Below, in pieces: positions 34,728 to 40,539 of a stretch of 64,000 bases of DNA (its first letter is position 1; every line of letters starts with the position of its first letter). Under the pieces are notes generated by a model. That model saw only the letters and a list, made by a program, of their open reading frames with translations. It had not been told where the DNA came from and ran no database searches. The position numbers and the translations under genes are program-made. The stretch comes from Anisus vortex (taxonomy: Eukaryota > Mollusca > Gastropoda > Planorbidae): NCBI GenBank assembly GCA_949126835.1, contig OX421506.1:15511947-15575946 (forward strand). Direction: 5' to 3'.

Positions 34728-37515
34728 ATCTATCTATCTATATATCTATATTATACATAAATAATATTTGTCCACCTGTCCTATGTGCCTGTCAGTCAAT
34801 ATATTTATGTGTTTCTCTATCGATTAGTTTAGTAGAACGAGGTCTCGAAGTATCGAAGGTCACAATGAACATGAATCTAAAAATCGATACTGAAGAACCG
34901 GTGTGACATTGTCTATTACCCAATGTACTTGTGCAGACATACATCAACAATACATTTTTTTAAAATGTATGACATTAATTTTGTACTGTCATCAAAGTGT
35001 TTTTTTTGTTGTTGAAATGACTTTGAGAACAAAAGGTTGACATTATTATAGCTAATAGACTTAAATAGACTACCATAAGAGCAATGAACTGAGACCGGAA
35101 CGTGTGTAATATCAATAGCTCGCGATATCAATAGACCCCAACATACGTATATCAACACACAATCAATTAGATACATCTAGCATCATACAATCACTCAAAC
35201 ACATCTAGTAAGACACATACATTCAACACATCTATCTTCACATAATCAAACAAACAAATATATCTGCAAAATCATTCTAATGCATCAATCTGCACAATCA
35301 CTCAAACCCATCTAGCTACACACATCGCTCAAACACATCTAGCTAAACACAATGAGTCAAACACATCTAGCTAAATACAATCACTGAAACACATCTAGCT
35401 AACCATATAAGTCAAATACGTCTAGCTAAATACAATGAGTCAAACACATCTAGCTAAATACAATCACTGAAACACATCTAGCTAACCATATAAGTCAAAC
35501 ACATCTAGCTAAATACAATCACTCAAACACATCTAGCTAAATACAATCACTCAAACACATCTATCTAAACACAATGAGTCAAACACATCTAGCTAAATAC
35601 AATCACTCAAACACATCTAGCTAAATACAATCACTCAAACACATCTAGCTAAACACAATGAGTCAAACACATCTAGCTAAATACAATCACTCAAACACAT
35701 CTAGCTAAATACAATGAGTCAAACACATCTAGCTACATACAATCACTGAAACACATCTAGCTAACCATATAAGTCAAACACATCTAGCTAAATACAATCA
35801 CTCAAACACATCTAGCTAAACACAATGAGTCAAACACATCTAGCTAAAACACAATCACTCAAACACATCTAGCTACACACAATGACTCAAACACATCTAG
35901 CTGCACAATCTCCTGTAATACTCATACCAAAATATTAAATAGTACCGGTATCACAAACACATACACAACCAAAAATGGAAACTGAACATAATAGGTTGTT
36001 GTTGTTTTTTCAATGTCACAAAATGATTCATCCCATCTCTCTCTCTATCATAATACGATGATAAATATAAATTGTTTATCCCGGCCACACTTTTTGTTCA
36101 GTCCTTCCCACACCACAGTATGCTATATTATCTTATATATTACAGACGCTCCTTCTATGAAGAAGATTATTGCGTACTTGGCTCCTCCGTGGTTCGAGCC
36201 AAGTCTTGTATTTTTAGTAGTGTTTTAAATTATGTCCATGCCGCAAGGGAAGAAAGAGTACATTGATTTTCAGTAATTCGTATTGGGCGATTCTGTCGCC
36301 CACTCTGCGCCAGGTCAAGCCAGACACTTCTGGGACATCCGTGACCAGGTCTCAGAGACATTTGTTCTCTGGTTTTCCAATTATACTTTGTGTGTTCAAA
36401 TGTAATGTGCGGGGCAATGACATGATGCTTCTCTTTATGCCCCCAAAACGATGAAACGTTTCTCTCTCTATATATATATATCTTTATCTCTATCTCTATG
36501 TTTCGCAGAGCGATGACAAGCTACGGCGTCACTTGGCCGAGGCCATCGCCAGGTGCTGCAGTTGGGGCAACAACAGGATAGCATTCGGCAAAGAGAGATC
36601 CGTGGCGCCCCTGGTGAAGTACCTCAAGTCTAAGGACGAGAACGTCCACAGGTCTACGGCTCGCGCTTTGTTCCAGTTATCCAAGAACCCTGAGAACTGC
36701 ATCACAATGCACGAAGCTGGCGTTGTCAAGGTAACGAACTATTTGAATTGTGTTGAGTTTATCTTGGTCAGGGGTCGGACAACCGTTGATAATAGTGTGC
36801 CAAAGTAGGATTTTCTAAGTCATTCAGCGTGCCAACATCCTAAAAGTCATTCAGCGTGCCAACATCCTAAAAGTCATCCCGTTCTAGCACTCAAATTCCT
36901 TTATATAAAAAAAACTAGAATGCCATTTGGGGGAGCTTATTTGCGCCTTGCTGTAGGGTGTTGGCTCCTGATCTTGGTAACTCCTTATATTATTTAATTG
37001 TGTCTAACTGATCATTTGTATGTATTGAGTTTCCTGAGAAACTAATAATTGTATAACTACATAATCATCCTTCTAATGCGATATCGTATAACTGTCCGCA
37101 CTTGCCTCCAAGACCCTAAAATACAAGTAGCAAATATTGTAATAACATTAAGCACTTTATTTAATTATCTTTGGCATATCCTTCTGTAACTACGAGAATG
37201 TCTACCGGGTAATAACAACTGTGGATATATATTCGCCCCGAAAAAGTTGTCAAGACTCAAAGCTAAAATGAAAGTCTCCTTGCTTTAATGTTTCTGTAAT
37301 ATTGTTGTCCAACTTTTGACTGTGCAGCAGAATGAATAGAATTCTGATGTTTAAATTCAAATGTAATTGATTGTTGTTGTTTTTTTTTTTCTTTCTTTCA
37401 GCCTTTAATTCAAATGGTTGGCGCCAAAGACGAAGATCTGCAAGAATCATCAGCAGGTTGCATCGGGAACATCCGCAGACTGGCTTTGGCCAATGAGAAA
37501 GCTCGCTTTTCTTAA
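668..37515 (+). CDS. ODAD2: Outer dynein arm docking complex subunit 2, C-terminal part (8 exons, gene span)
   Basis: Coding join: 668-904, 2054-2164, 2985-3203, 4311-4492, 5448-5562, 6129-6317, 36509-36730, 37402-37515. The spliced product has 462 codons plus TAA and is an uninterrupted series of ~42-residue armadillo repeats. It matches remembered vertebrate ODAD2/ARMC4 nearly end to end, with conserved blocks such as [67 protein letters not shown] and NIRRLALA. The vertebrate protein is about 1040 residues, so the N-terminal ~580 lie left of the window. In other animals ODAD2 anchors outer dynein arms to axonemal doublet microtubules of motile cilia. Intron phases are all 0 except exon 4/5 (phase 2). 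All introns are GT-AG except the first (GC-AG). The exon order, joined frames and terminal stop support an intact gene. Family assignment is very secure; expression is not visible. Confidence 0.95.
1758..1888 (+). mobile_element. SINE-A fragment (body)
   Basis: Diverged body of the main SINE family: tggagggagtccctgagtccacccag, then a ggctgcaggtcattgtgctggccacac segment. The tRNA-like head is missing. An even older piece is suspected at about 1040-1130. Confidence 0.6.
2054..2164 (+). CDS. ODAD2: ODAD2 exon 2 of window
   Basis: 37 codons, phase 0 at both ends, acceptor tttttattacag, donor AAA|GTAGGA. It encodes the armadillo segment containing [13 protein letters not shown] and HCASAIFK, colinear with vertebrate ODAD2 directly after the ECASE block. 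Confidence 0.93.
2985..3203 (+). CDS. ODAD2: ODAD2 exon 3 of window
   Basis: 73 codons, phase 0. Acceptor tcattttgtag, donor GAG|GTGAGT. It starts [16 protein letters not shown] and ends NNQPEE, with the [11 protein letters not shown] block typical of the family. The downstream intron (3204-4310) carries two SINEs. Confidence 0.95.
3255..3531 (+). mobile_element. SINE-A copy in ODAD2 intron
   Basis: tRNA-like head with A box (tggccgagtgg) and B box (ggtttgaatcc), followed by the family body (gtccctgagtctacccagctctgatggg, gtaaagcaaaggcggct, gccgtggcc-like segment, gcttcaccgg). Same strand as ODAD2. Confidence 0.8.
3731..3900 (+). mobile_element. SINE-B copy (tRNA-derived)
   Basis: Second SINE family. 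The head reads ggtcctgcggtttgttcaccagactgtcaacc, then a B-box-like ggttctatccctgc; the anticodon-like position is GTC, suggesting a tRNA-Asp ancestor (inference). The tail contains gggcctagtggatgtaataatcttc and ggaacgtttgtaa. Confidence 0.7.
4311..4492 (+). CDS. ODAD2: ODAD2 exon 4 of window
   Basis: 60 codons plus two bases (ends in phase 2). Acceptor tctatttcag, donor ATGCA|GTAAGT. It encodes [18 protein letters not shown] and a further armadillo repeat ending EEPDNM. The split codon is completed by the first base of the next exon (CA + A = Gln). Confidence 0.95.
4680..4915 (+). mobile_element. SINE-B-related tail fragment
   Basis: Contains gactagactcagaccatagacaagtgcaagacgcaataat, matching the distal part of the SINE-B copy at 44893-45125 (gactagactcggaccatgg...gacgcaataatcttc). 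The head is absent. Confidence 0.5.
5192..5474 (+). repeat. Five-copy 56-bp tandem repeat carrying a 3' splice site
   Basis: Units start at 5192, 5249, 5305, 5361 and 5417 (57, 56, 56 and 56 bases, last one partial). Each contains ctaac (branch-point-like), a T-rich tract, gaattag, and then aatcatagat..gatggtgt, which is the beginning of ODAD2 exon 5. The real acceptor (5447) is in the last unit. Confidence 0.95.
5448..5562 (+). CDS. ODAD2: ODAD2 exon 5 of window
   Basis: One base completing the split codon, then 38 codons starting [15 protein letters not shown] and ending CIENAK; donor AAA|GTAAGT. The acceptor gaattag at 5447 is the last member of a five-copy tandem repeat that also includes the first ~25 bases of this exon. 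The real start is chosen because only this copy reads on into the conserved segment; upstream copies meet stops. Confidence 0.93.
5608..5735 (+). repeat. Imperfect (ATCT/ATCC)n microsatellite
   Basis: Tetranucleotide tract of tatc/catc units in the intron after ODAD2 exon 5; it translates to Ile/Tyr/Leu/Ser runs of no coding significance. Confidence 0.9.
6129..6317 (+). CDS. ODAD2: ODAD2 exon 6 of window
   Basis: 63 codons, phase 0. Acceptor aaccttaaag, donor ACG|GTAAGT. It starts [15 protein letters not shown] and contains [20 protein letters not shown], almost identical to the vertebrate sequence. It is followed by the 30.2 kb intron. Confidence 0.96.
6385..6560 (+). repeat. Degenerate tandem repeat after ODAD2 exon 6
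   Basis: About five diverged ~35-bp units of the type gaaaactgaccaagttttgg, beginning 70 bases after the exon 6 donor. Confidence 0.55.
6560..9415. other. Intron sequence without recognised gene
   Basis: AT-rich. Contains several TAGGCCTA palindromes (clustered at 8765-8811), a cluster of three CACGTG E-boxes at 8168-8204, a poly-G run near 8845, and a possible old SINE fragment near 6960. No coding segment supported. Confidence 0.5.
9416..10170 (+). repeat. Satellite array, ~32-bp unit
   Basis: About 24 copies of ttatgacacacggtctacac followed by atacacacagtg. Some units are shortened (~26-28 bases, lacking part of the acacatac block). Confidence 0.95.
10836..10915 (+). repeat. Minisatellite, 24-bp unit x3
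   Basis: Units agcctacagcat + (ac)n, embedded in a CA-rich stretch. Confidence 0.85.
11195..11455 (+). mobile_element. Full-length SINE-A with 12-bp target duplication
   Basis: 261 bases. The tRNA-like head contains a perfect B box ggttcgaatcc. The body reads tggagggtgtccctgagtctac..cagctctgatgggtacctgac..ttggggtaaagtaaaggcggc..tgctggccacac..gccgtggcc, and the tail ends gggtactttactta. Flanked by perfect direct repeats ctatctactcca (11183-11194 and 11456-11467). Best copy to define the family. Confidence 0.92.
12440..12620. repeat. Array of degenerate CGACA-nTTnGTCTA motifs
   Basis: Six degenerate ~16-base motifs (acgacaactcgtctac, acgacaactcatctaa, cgacactttgtctaa, agacaatttgtctaa, gcgacagttcgtctgc, agacactttgtctaa). 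Each is itself near-palindromic (agac..gtct). Possibly a subterminal transposon region; class unknown. Confidence 0.55.
12689..13188. mobile_element. hAT-like MITE, 500 bp, with 8-bp target duplication
   Basis: Ends TAGGATTGCCAT and (reverse complement) TAGGGTTGCCAT, 11/12 identical. Flanks gttgtggg (12681-12688) and tttgtggg (13189-13196) match 7/8. Inside is a perfect 15-base inverted repeat (12817-12831 / 12905-12919). No transposase coding seen. Confidence 0.8.
13197..14632. other. Intron sequence, no further gene
   Basis: Apart from the THAP-like exon on the - strand, no coding or repeat structure was recognised. A poly-C run lies near 13796. Confidence 0.4.
13470..13649 (-). CDS. THAP-domain N-terminal exon (isolated; possibly transposon-derived)
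   Basis: 60 codons starting [23 protein letters not shown]-like zinc-finger front half follows: [11 protein letters not shown] (CxxxC pair), then [16 protein letters not shown], which fits the family's HxFP..R signature. The exon would end at GTT|GTAACC. THAP domains bind DNA and occur in P-element-like transposases and in host genes. The second half (C..H pair, tryptophan) is not found nearby, so this may be a remnant or the first exon of an unresolved gene or transposon. It lies antisense inside the ODAD2 giant intron. Confidence 0.45.
14633..15079. mobile_element. hAT-like MITE interrupted by a SINE
   Basis: Left end resembles caggggtcggcaacc (aaggatcggtaacctatggcacgcg); right end is aaaggttgccaacccctg. 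Flanks atatagat (14625-14632) and atatagac (15080-15087) match 7/8, as expected for hAT. A SINE-A copy occupies 14700-14930. Confidence 0.8.
14700..14930 (-). mobile_element. SINE-A copy nested in a MITE
   Basis: Reverse-oriented family body (agtaaagtatctcgtcg.., ccggtgaagcagcg, cggcatactaggggattgcgtggccagcac, ggatagactcagggacacc), ending in a decayed tRNA-like head. Confidence 0.8.
15608..15750 (+). mobile_element. SINE-B copy
   Basis: Head ggtcctgcggttagttcattggactgtcaaccgacacgtcgcgggtcctatccctgcc, then ggacctagttgacgtaataatcttc. Close to the copy at 44893. Confidence 0.75.
16386..18087. mobile_element. hAT-like non-autonomous element, 1.7 kb, with nested MITE
   Basis: Ends cagaggtcggcaacct and, inverted, caggggtcggcaacct (15/16), followed by the family's ggcacgcgtgcc / ggcacgct subterminal sequence. 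The interior is AT-rich without a transposase reading frame. A different MITE lies at 17286-17635. No clear 8-bp duplication at the outer ends. Confidence 0.75.
17286..17635. mobile_element. hAT-like MITE (family 2) nested
   Basis: Starts tcgggaacctatggctcgcgagccagatgtggctct and ends aaaggtttccgacccctg. Same family as 43775-44146 and 62020-62437. Confidence 0.8.
18371..18557. repeat. Dispersed repeat, copy 1
   Basis: About 187 bases, roughly 90% identical by eye to 23937-24127 in the same orientation (ccaatacgatcaactcaaag..gcgtttattgttagtttcc..atttcgcaatccaac). Class unknown. Confidence 0.8.
18618..18915 (-). mobile_element. LINE remnant, 3' end of reverse-transcriptase ORF
   Basis: Reading frame with [51 protein letters not shown] and a stop, followed by a (GAT)n tail. 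This is the C-terminal region of endonuclease/reverse-transcriptase LINEs common in molluscs and other invertebrates. 5'-truncated. Confidence 0.85.
18916..19600. other. Intron sequence, nothing recognised
   Basis: Contains a poly-C run near 18950 and T-rich runs near 19270; no coding or repeat homology seen. Confidence 0.4.
19601..19800 (+). mobile_element. SINE-A copy with well-preserved tRNA head
   Basis: The head has an A box tggccgagcgg and a B box ggttcgaatcc, both matching the RNA polymerase III consensus. The body (gtccctgagtctacccagctttgatg, aaaaggcggctgg) is shortened. Confidence 0.85.
20141..20307 (+). repeat. 28-bp satellite array, left part
   Basis: About six copies of actctgtcagaatagactca + ccttctta; same unit as 21170-22030, interrupted by a LINE. 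Confidence 0.95.
20308..21169 (+). mobile_element. 5'-truncated CR1/L2-like LINE inserted in a satellite
   Basis: Open frame from 20309 to 21031 (241 codons). It carries a typical LINE reverse-transcriptase C-terminal segment: [84 protein letters not shown]. The catalytic core is missing. The 3' end reads gcgggatatgcgctatataagcttcattattattatt. The frame has no stop and no frameshift, so the insertion is young. Clade assignment is by motif memory. Confidence 0.88.
21170..22030 (+). repeat. 28-bp satellite array, right part
   Basis: About 31 copies of actctgtcagaatagactca + c(c/t)ttctta, very homogeneous (variation mainly at cacc/cact and ttc/tcc). Confidence 0.97.
22605..22712 (+). mobile_element. 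SINE-A 3' fragment
   Basis: ttagttggggtaaagtaaaggcggctg..gtgctggccatac..gtatgccgtggccacagaaattggtgaatgctgcttcacc. The head is missing. Confidence 0.75.
22713..23936. other. Intron sequence, possibly an old LTR
   Basis: On the - strand a promoter-like segment (atataaggggcagg, near 23230) and a possible TGTTATGAC start near 23359 hint at a solo LTR. No matching second end or target duplication was found. No coding support. Confidence 0.25.
23937..24127. repeat. Dispersed repeat, copy 2
   Basis: Second copy of the unit at 18371-18557, same orientation, with small indels (gttgttgttgtt versus gttgttgtt). Confidence 0.8.
24347..24572 (-). mobile_element. SINE-A copy
   Basis: Reverse-oriented: gtaaagtagagccggtgaagcagtg, catactaggagattgtgtg, gtagactcagggacaccctt, accaggattcaaatc (B box, inverted). 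Followed by a CA tract. Confidence 0.75.
24574..24690 (+). repeat. (CA)n-rich microsatellite
   Basis: Interrupted acacac/tcacac tract directly after a SINE head. Confidence 0.9.
25371..26053. mobile_element. hAT-like element, 683 bp, perfect 8-bp target duplication, AAACCGGTTT subterminal arrays
   Basis: Ends TAGGCCTGTTAAAACCGGTTT and (inverted) TAGGGATGTTCAACGAAAACC. Perfect flanking duplication atttgtat (25363-25370 and 26054-26061). Both subterminal regions hold several copies of the palindrome-related aaaccggttt / ccggttttg motif. No transposase frame. Confidence 0.88.
26062..27850. other. Intron sequence, nothing recognised
   Basis: AT-rich; no conserved coding segment and no clear repeat. 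Confidence 0.4.
27857..28014 (-). mobile_element. SINE-B copy
   Basis: Reverse-oriented: ttacagacgttccttcta, gattattacgtccactaggcc, ggcagggctagaacccgcgac, ggtgaaccaacggatggacc. Contains a local duplication of the gttggttttcggttgacc part. Confidence 0.75.
28015..32768. other. Intron sequence with minor repeats only
   Basis: Holds poly-C/G runs near 29101, 29975 and 31497, a repeated gtgggtataatgaacaaa (two copies, 28168 and 28285 area) and a short direct duplication gcattgaacaagggcgggc (31720-31758). No coding support. Confidence 0.4.
32769..32978. mobile_element. hAT-like MITE (family 1), 210 bp
   Basis: cagaggtcggcaaacgtttgataatagtgtgcc at the left, gtaggttgtcgacccctg at the right. Flanks ccctagcc (32761-32768) and ccatagcc (32979-32986) match 7/8. 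Confidence 0.85.
33574..33830 (-). mobile_element. SINE-A copy
   Basis: Reverse-oriented, nearly full length: cccgtcggaacaaattgatc, gggccggtgaagcag, ggcataataggggattgtgtggccagcac, aggtacccatcagagctgggtagactcgaggacacc, then a decayed head. Confidence 0.85.
34560..34756 (+). repeat. (TCTA)n microsatellite
   Basis: Near-perfect tetranucleotide run, purest at 34636-34744; its Tyr-Leu-Ser-Ile reading frame is an artefact. Confidence 0.97.
35186..35910 (+). repeat. 28-bp satellite array
   Basis: About 26 copies of tcaaacacatctagctaaat + acaatcac, alternating with variants acaatgag and ccatataag. Higher-order alternation is visible. Confidence 0.95.
36142..36250 (-). mobile_element. SINE-B tail fragment
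   Basis: ttacagacgctccttctatgaagaagattattgcgt..gagccaagtcttgtatttttagta; matches the distal half of the copy at 44893 in reverse. Confidence 0.6.
36509..36730 (+). CDS. ODAD2: ODAD2 exon 7 of window
   Basis: 74 codons, phase 0. Acceptor tatgtttcgcag, donor AAG|GTAACG. It encodes [33 protein letters not shown] and [12 protein letters not shown]. It is GC-richer than the surrounding intron. It joins exon 6 in frame across the giant intron, matching the unbroken order in vertebrate ODAD2. Confidence 0.95.
36769..36900. mobile_element. Truncated hAT-like MITE (family 1)
   Basis: Starts caggggtcggacaaccgttgataatagtgtgcc, 38 bases after the ODAD2 exon 7 donor. An internal 27-base segment (aaagtcattcagcgtgccaacatcct) is duplicated. 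The other end is missing. Confidence 0.65.
37402..37515 (+). CDS. ODAD2: ODAD2 last exon with stop codon
   Basis: 37 codons plus TAA. Acceptor is a long T/C tract ending tttctttcag. It starts [14 protein letters not shown], contains the family-typical [19 protein letters not shown] and ends FS. The ending matches the vertebrate C-terminus in position, so this is the true end of the protein. Confidence 0.95.
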   Translation, partial: PLIQMVGAKDEDLQESSAGCIGNIRRLALANEKARFS

Positions 37516-37587
37516 AACTTTGCGATTGGTTGGGCGGGAATACAGAGACGATTTCTTTTTTTTTTTACACGAGAACTTCAAATGTAT

Positions 37588-37733
37588 AATAAAAAACAAA
37601 CCTAATATTTGGAAACTAGTAACAATACAAAATTTAATTTAGATCTATAGACAATCAAAAGAGTGGATACATTCATACATTTACAATGCAAAAAGGACAT
37701 TTTTTTTATATCAGATTAGCAAGCAACAATAAA
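37588..37733 (+). terminator. Candidate poly(A) signals for ODAD2
   Basis: AATAAA hexamers at 37588-37593 and 37728-37733 lie 73 and 213 bases after the ODAD2 stop in AT-rich sequence. Either could set the 3' end. The sequence alone does not decide between them, and further AATAAA copies follow. Confidence 0.45.
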
Positions 37734-39100
37734 AAATGCTTAAAAAGTACAAAGGACAAAAAACTCAGAATTAAAACGTTCAAACAGTTGGCGGTTTTAC
37801 AGGCTATTCAGTCTTGTGGCGGTGAACTCCACCTTCAAAATTTAAGTCAACTTTAACTTCATGTTTTCTTTCATGAAAATGTAGGGCCGAGAACTAACAC
37901 AGCAAACGCACGTTGTTGTCTTTTCGGTGTGCTCAAACTAGGGCAGGTCACGTGAGATAGCGTCACTTGTTCTAAGAGAAACCTAACAGCAGTGCTGTTT
38001 TCTAATTTAAAATTATTTTTTTTTTACATGAAGACATTTGATCTATCATTGCAAAATAATTATCTGTCTAGCGATGACAATGGGACAGGGCAAAGAGAAA
38101 GACTATAATTAGTTCTTGCATAGTATGCCCAAGACTCTAAGGTCTACTATATATAGTCTCACAGAAAGTAAGCTATCTTTAAGTCTATGATGAGCAGGCG
38201 TTCATTTGTCGTCATTGCAATAATTTCAGTGCTAAGAGTAAGAGAAAGGATCCACGTTTGTTCTTAGACGCATAGGAAGGCGGAATTGAAGGGCGCGGAA
38301 AAAGCAACACCAATATAGAGTCTAGTGGGCTTAATATCAAATACAAAACTTGTTGTGATATAGACTATATACAGTGCACAATTCTTTACATTTTAATATA
38401 ATTTATTTTAATAATATCCCTTTTTTTTTCAAGTGTCAACAACTGTCAAATTTTAAAGAACTTTTACAAATAAATGTACGGTATGTCAACAATTGGTAAC
38501 ACCTCCACGCAAAAAAAAATAAATAGCTAAGCTTAGATTAAGATGCTTTGTAAAAACAAAAGCCATAAAAGAAAATAAAACAGTTTAGTTCAATTTTTGT
38601 TAATGATTTTTATTTTTTTTCAAAATTTGCTACATGTTTACATTTTGTACTAAATCTACATAATTCTAAATTTTAATGTATTATACAAACGCAACGGATT
38701 TGTTTTTAAGTCACAAGGTCTATATCATGACCCAATTCCCCTTCCCCCCACCCCCGCCAGCAATTATATATTTTTTTAAACTCCCTCCTCGCTCTATATT
38801 GTTGGCCTAGAGAATGAACGACCCTTTTTCAATGCTAACAATTTATTGATCATCATTTAATAATTTAAAAATTAGTCTTTTACATTGAATTTGTATAATA
38901 TTATAGTGTTATTCCTTGAAAGCAAATTGTGATTTTATACACCATGAATGGAATGTTTATTTACAATATAAAGCCGTGTTTTTTTTATTGAACAAATTAA
39001 AATTCTAGGAATCCTTTTGGCTTAGTGCTGTTTTAACGTCTTTCTTGTCTTGGTGTTTGTAGTTCTAGAAGTAACCTTTAGAAGGTCAATACATGAACAA
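37734..39100. other. ODAD2 downstream flank, nothing recognised
   Basis: AT-rich 3' flank; no gene or repeat recognised. Confidence 0.4.
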
Positions 39101-39115
39101 GATGCATGGCTATTA

Positions 39116-39335
39116 ATAGGGCACAGTGGTCGAGCGACAGGTCCTGGGTTTGAATCCCGGCGAAGGCCCGGTTTCATTCTGGAGGATGTCTTCTGGAGGG
39201 TGTCCCTGAGTCGAGTTTACCTGGGTACCTGAGTTGGGATAAGGTAAAGGCGACTGTGCATTGTGCTGGCCACACATCCCTAGTAGTATGCCGTGGCCAT
39301 ACTATGATCCATTTGGTCCGAAGGGTACTTTACTA
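39116..39335 (+). mobile_element. SINE-A copy
   Basis: gggcacagtggtcgagcgacaggtcctgggtttgaatcccgg head, gtgtccctgagtcgagtttac, gataaggtaaaggcgactg, gtgctggccacac, gccgtggcc. Confidence 0.8.
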
Positions 39336-39549
39336 TTAAGTGACAAAAAAATTGGGGTCTTTTTCTTAAAAGTTCGCTCCTCTAGCGTCAAGACTTGACT
39401 ACGTCGCTGCTAGTAGGTCTGCTTAATATCAATGAGTATTTCTGATTTATAGAGCAAATCAATTGTCTATATTACTACTAATGTATTAATATATGCATGC
39501 GTTTTGAATACGGATGTTGCAGATGTATTTTCGATGTCTAATAAAGCTA

Positions 39550-39693
39550 CATAGACTATACACATTTAGGCTCCCGCATTATAGACTACACATTTAGGCT
39601 CCTGCATTATAGACTACACATTTAGGCTCCCGCATTATAGACTACACATTTAATTTAGGTACCTGCATTATAGACTACGCATTTAGGCTCTCG
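39550..39693 (+). repeat. 28-bp minisatellite x5
   Basis: Units tagactacacatttaggctc + c(c/t)gcatta, one with a small insertion. Confidence 0.92.
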
Positions 39694-39832
39694 GTTTACT
39701 AGAGTTGATATGATAGATAATTCAGAATCAATATTATCAAGACTGTTATTAGAGTCTGATTGTTGTAGAGTGTTTGTGACAGTAAGCCCAAGTATTATCA
39801 ATCTTAGTCTCCTGGCCTTGGTGACACATACA

Positions 39833-39945
39833 CACCTACCAACACACACACAACGACAAACACACACACCAACATACGCACACACAAACACCAATCAACA
39901 TACACATACATAGCAACACACACACACCAACACACACACAACATT
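39833..39945 (+). repeat. CA-rich low-complexity tract
   Basis: Interrupted acacac/accaac repeats. Confidence 0.85.
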
Positions 39946-40539
39946 GCACACGGTAGCTGATGGTGTGAACTTAACACGGAGAAGGATGGGGGAGAGACGG
40001 GGATGGAAAAGGAGGAGATGAGTTATTGTGTAGGACAACTTCTGCTGTCATTAAAACAGAATCACTGCTACACGTGGGACAGGTCAGGGGTTCCCAACCC
40101 TGGTGTATGCATACCCCCATCCCTTCCCTCACCGGGGTATGATGACGACCACCCACGTGCGATGGTGCGCAAACAATACTCGGATTATGGAGAAAAGTGT
40201 CGAGATGCAGAATATAAAAAACCACGGGCGCCCACCCACATGTGTTTGTTCTTACGATACTGCTATGCAAAAAGAGAAAAACAACTACAACTTGTAAACT
40301 CTATATTGGGAAAAAAATCATATGAATCGCTTTAATTTTATATTTTAAAAATAAATCGTAGGGATTACTCGTGCGGCATATCGACGTGCCGAGTGGTGGC
40401 TAGTCTCAGACAGGCTCTTGGTGTGCCTACACGACCTTTTTTTCATGTCACTATAGAGCCAAGGCTCGTCCGTTATTTATTTATTCATTTTTTACACATA
40501 TAAGATCGTCGGGTTAAAGAACAGATACATATAGAGAGA

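Noticed and set aside
34578..34760. Tyr/Leu/Ser/Ile-rich reading frame
   Set aside because: Translation of the (TCTA)n microsatellite.
40085..40440. Possible further hAT-like element (caggggttcccaaccctgg)
   Set aside because: Only one end recognised; no inverted partner or target duplication found.
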